Part shown: positions 13,206-13,350 of the stretch, one piece after another
Layout: every line of letters starts with the position of its first letter
How positions within the stretch are numbered: position 1 is the stretch's first letter
Assembly: GCA_017998025.1 (NCBI GenBank)
Contig: JAGODW010000014.1
Coordinates: 1 to 13,350, forward strand
Source: Spirochaetales bacterium
GTDB taxonomy: Bacteria; Spirochaetota; Spirochaetia; DTKZ01
DNA: 13,350 bases
Direction: 5' to 3'
The notes under the pieces: model-generated
Database searches by the model: none
What the model was told of the DNA's origin: nothing
What the model saw: only the letters and a program-made list of their open reading frames with translations
Program-made: the position numbers and the translations under genes

Positions 13206-13350
13206 ATGATGTTGACTTTCTATCGAAAAGATAAAGAGGGGGCTACTTACTACTACACAATCCATGATAGGCAAGGGTCTTTGTTTACCGAATATACTTT
13301 AACTACCACATGGGGGAGAAATTTAGGGAAGAGCCGGGAGAAAATTTATA
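13206..13350 (+). CDS. WGR-like domain protein, N-terminal part only
   Basis: The first 48 codons of a gene that continues beyond the window. The start could be the ATG at 13206 or 13209, or an in-frame ATG at 13188; AAGAAGTGA just before 13206 is the only purine-rich stretch that could serve as ribosome binding site. The visible sequence alternates aromatic strands (ATYYYTIHDRQGSLF) and then reads YTLTTTWGR near residues 30-38. Aromatic strands leading to a Trp-Gly-Arg triplet are the core of the WGR fold, known from PARP and from small bacterial proteins linked to nucleic acids. Short spirochaete proteins of this look exist to my recollection. With only 48 residues, domain assignment is tentative. 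It follows the membrane protein gene by 66 bases. Confidence 0.55.
   Translation, partial: MMLTFYRKDKEGATYYYTIHDRQGSLFTEYTLTTTWGRNLGKSREKIY

Overview
This window looks like chromosomal DNA of an anaerobic, fermentative bacterium. A spirochaete of the Treponema/Spirochaeta type is my best guess, at moderate confidence. The pointers are a threonyl-tRNA synthetase that lacks the usual N-terminal TGS domain, a tiny very basic AURKAIP1/COX24-like (bS22/mS38-like) protein, a lipobox-bearing M15 peptidase, and a partial WGR-like gene. Two parts look more Firmicutes-like: a Rex-controlled [FeFe]-hydrogenase-type locus and a T-box riboswitch in front of thrS. They may mark gene transfer into this lineage.

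Region 1 (1-4007) is a redox/hydrogenase-linked locus built around a divergent promoter region (770-913). Leftwards run a NuoE/HymA-like [2Fe-2S] subunit and, overlapping its stop by one base, a GHKL-type ATPase cut by the window edge. The hydrogenase catalytic and flavin subunits are probably just outside. Rightwards run rex (NADH-sensing repressor), a DRTGG-domain protein, a CBS-CBS-HATPase protein, a second DRTGG-domain protein and a PHP-domain protein. The five genes are closely spaced and probably form one operon. Hydrogenase loci of anaerobes commonly carry such genes, but their joint role is not settled. A Rex-like palindrome overlaps the rex ribosome binding site.

Region 2 (4004-6163) starts with a good sigma-70-type promoter inside the end of the PHP gene. 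It leads into the 31-residue basic protein (GTG start) and then dxs, the first enzyme of the MEP isoprenoid pathway. A lipoprotein D,D-carboxypeptidase-like M15 gene (6204-7031) converges on dxs.

Region 3 (7095-8740) holds a TrmJ/SpoU-family RNA 2'-O-methyltransferase, overlapped by pcm (protein-L-isoaspartate methyltransferase), then a mono-cluster 4Fe-4S ferredoxin with its own candidate promoter and palindrome.

Region 4 (8737-13350) has a complete T-box leader (about 8777-9040), with antiterminator and terminator both traceable base by base. It is followed by thrS, an M32 carboxypeptidase with a TTG start, an unrecognised four-helix membrane protein overlapping it by 35 bases, and the start of a WGR-like gene that runs off the right edge. 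I saw no tRNA or rRNA genes, insertion sequences or CRISPR array.
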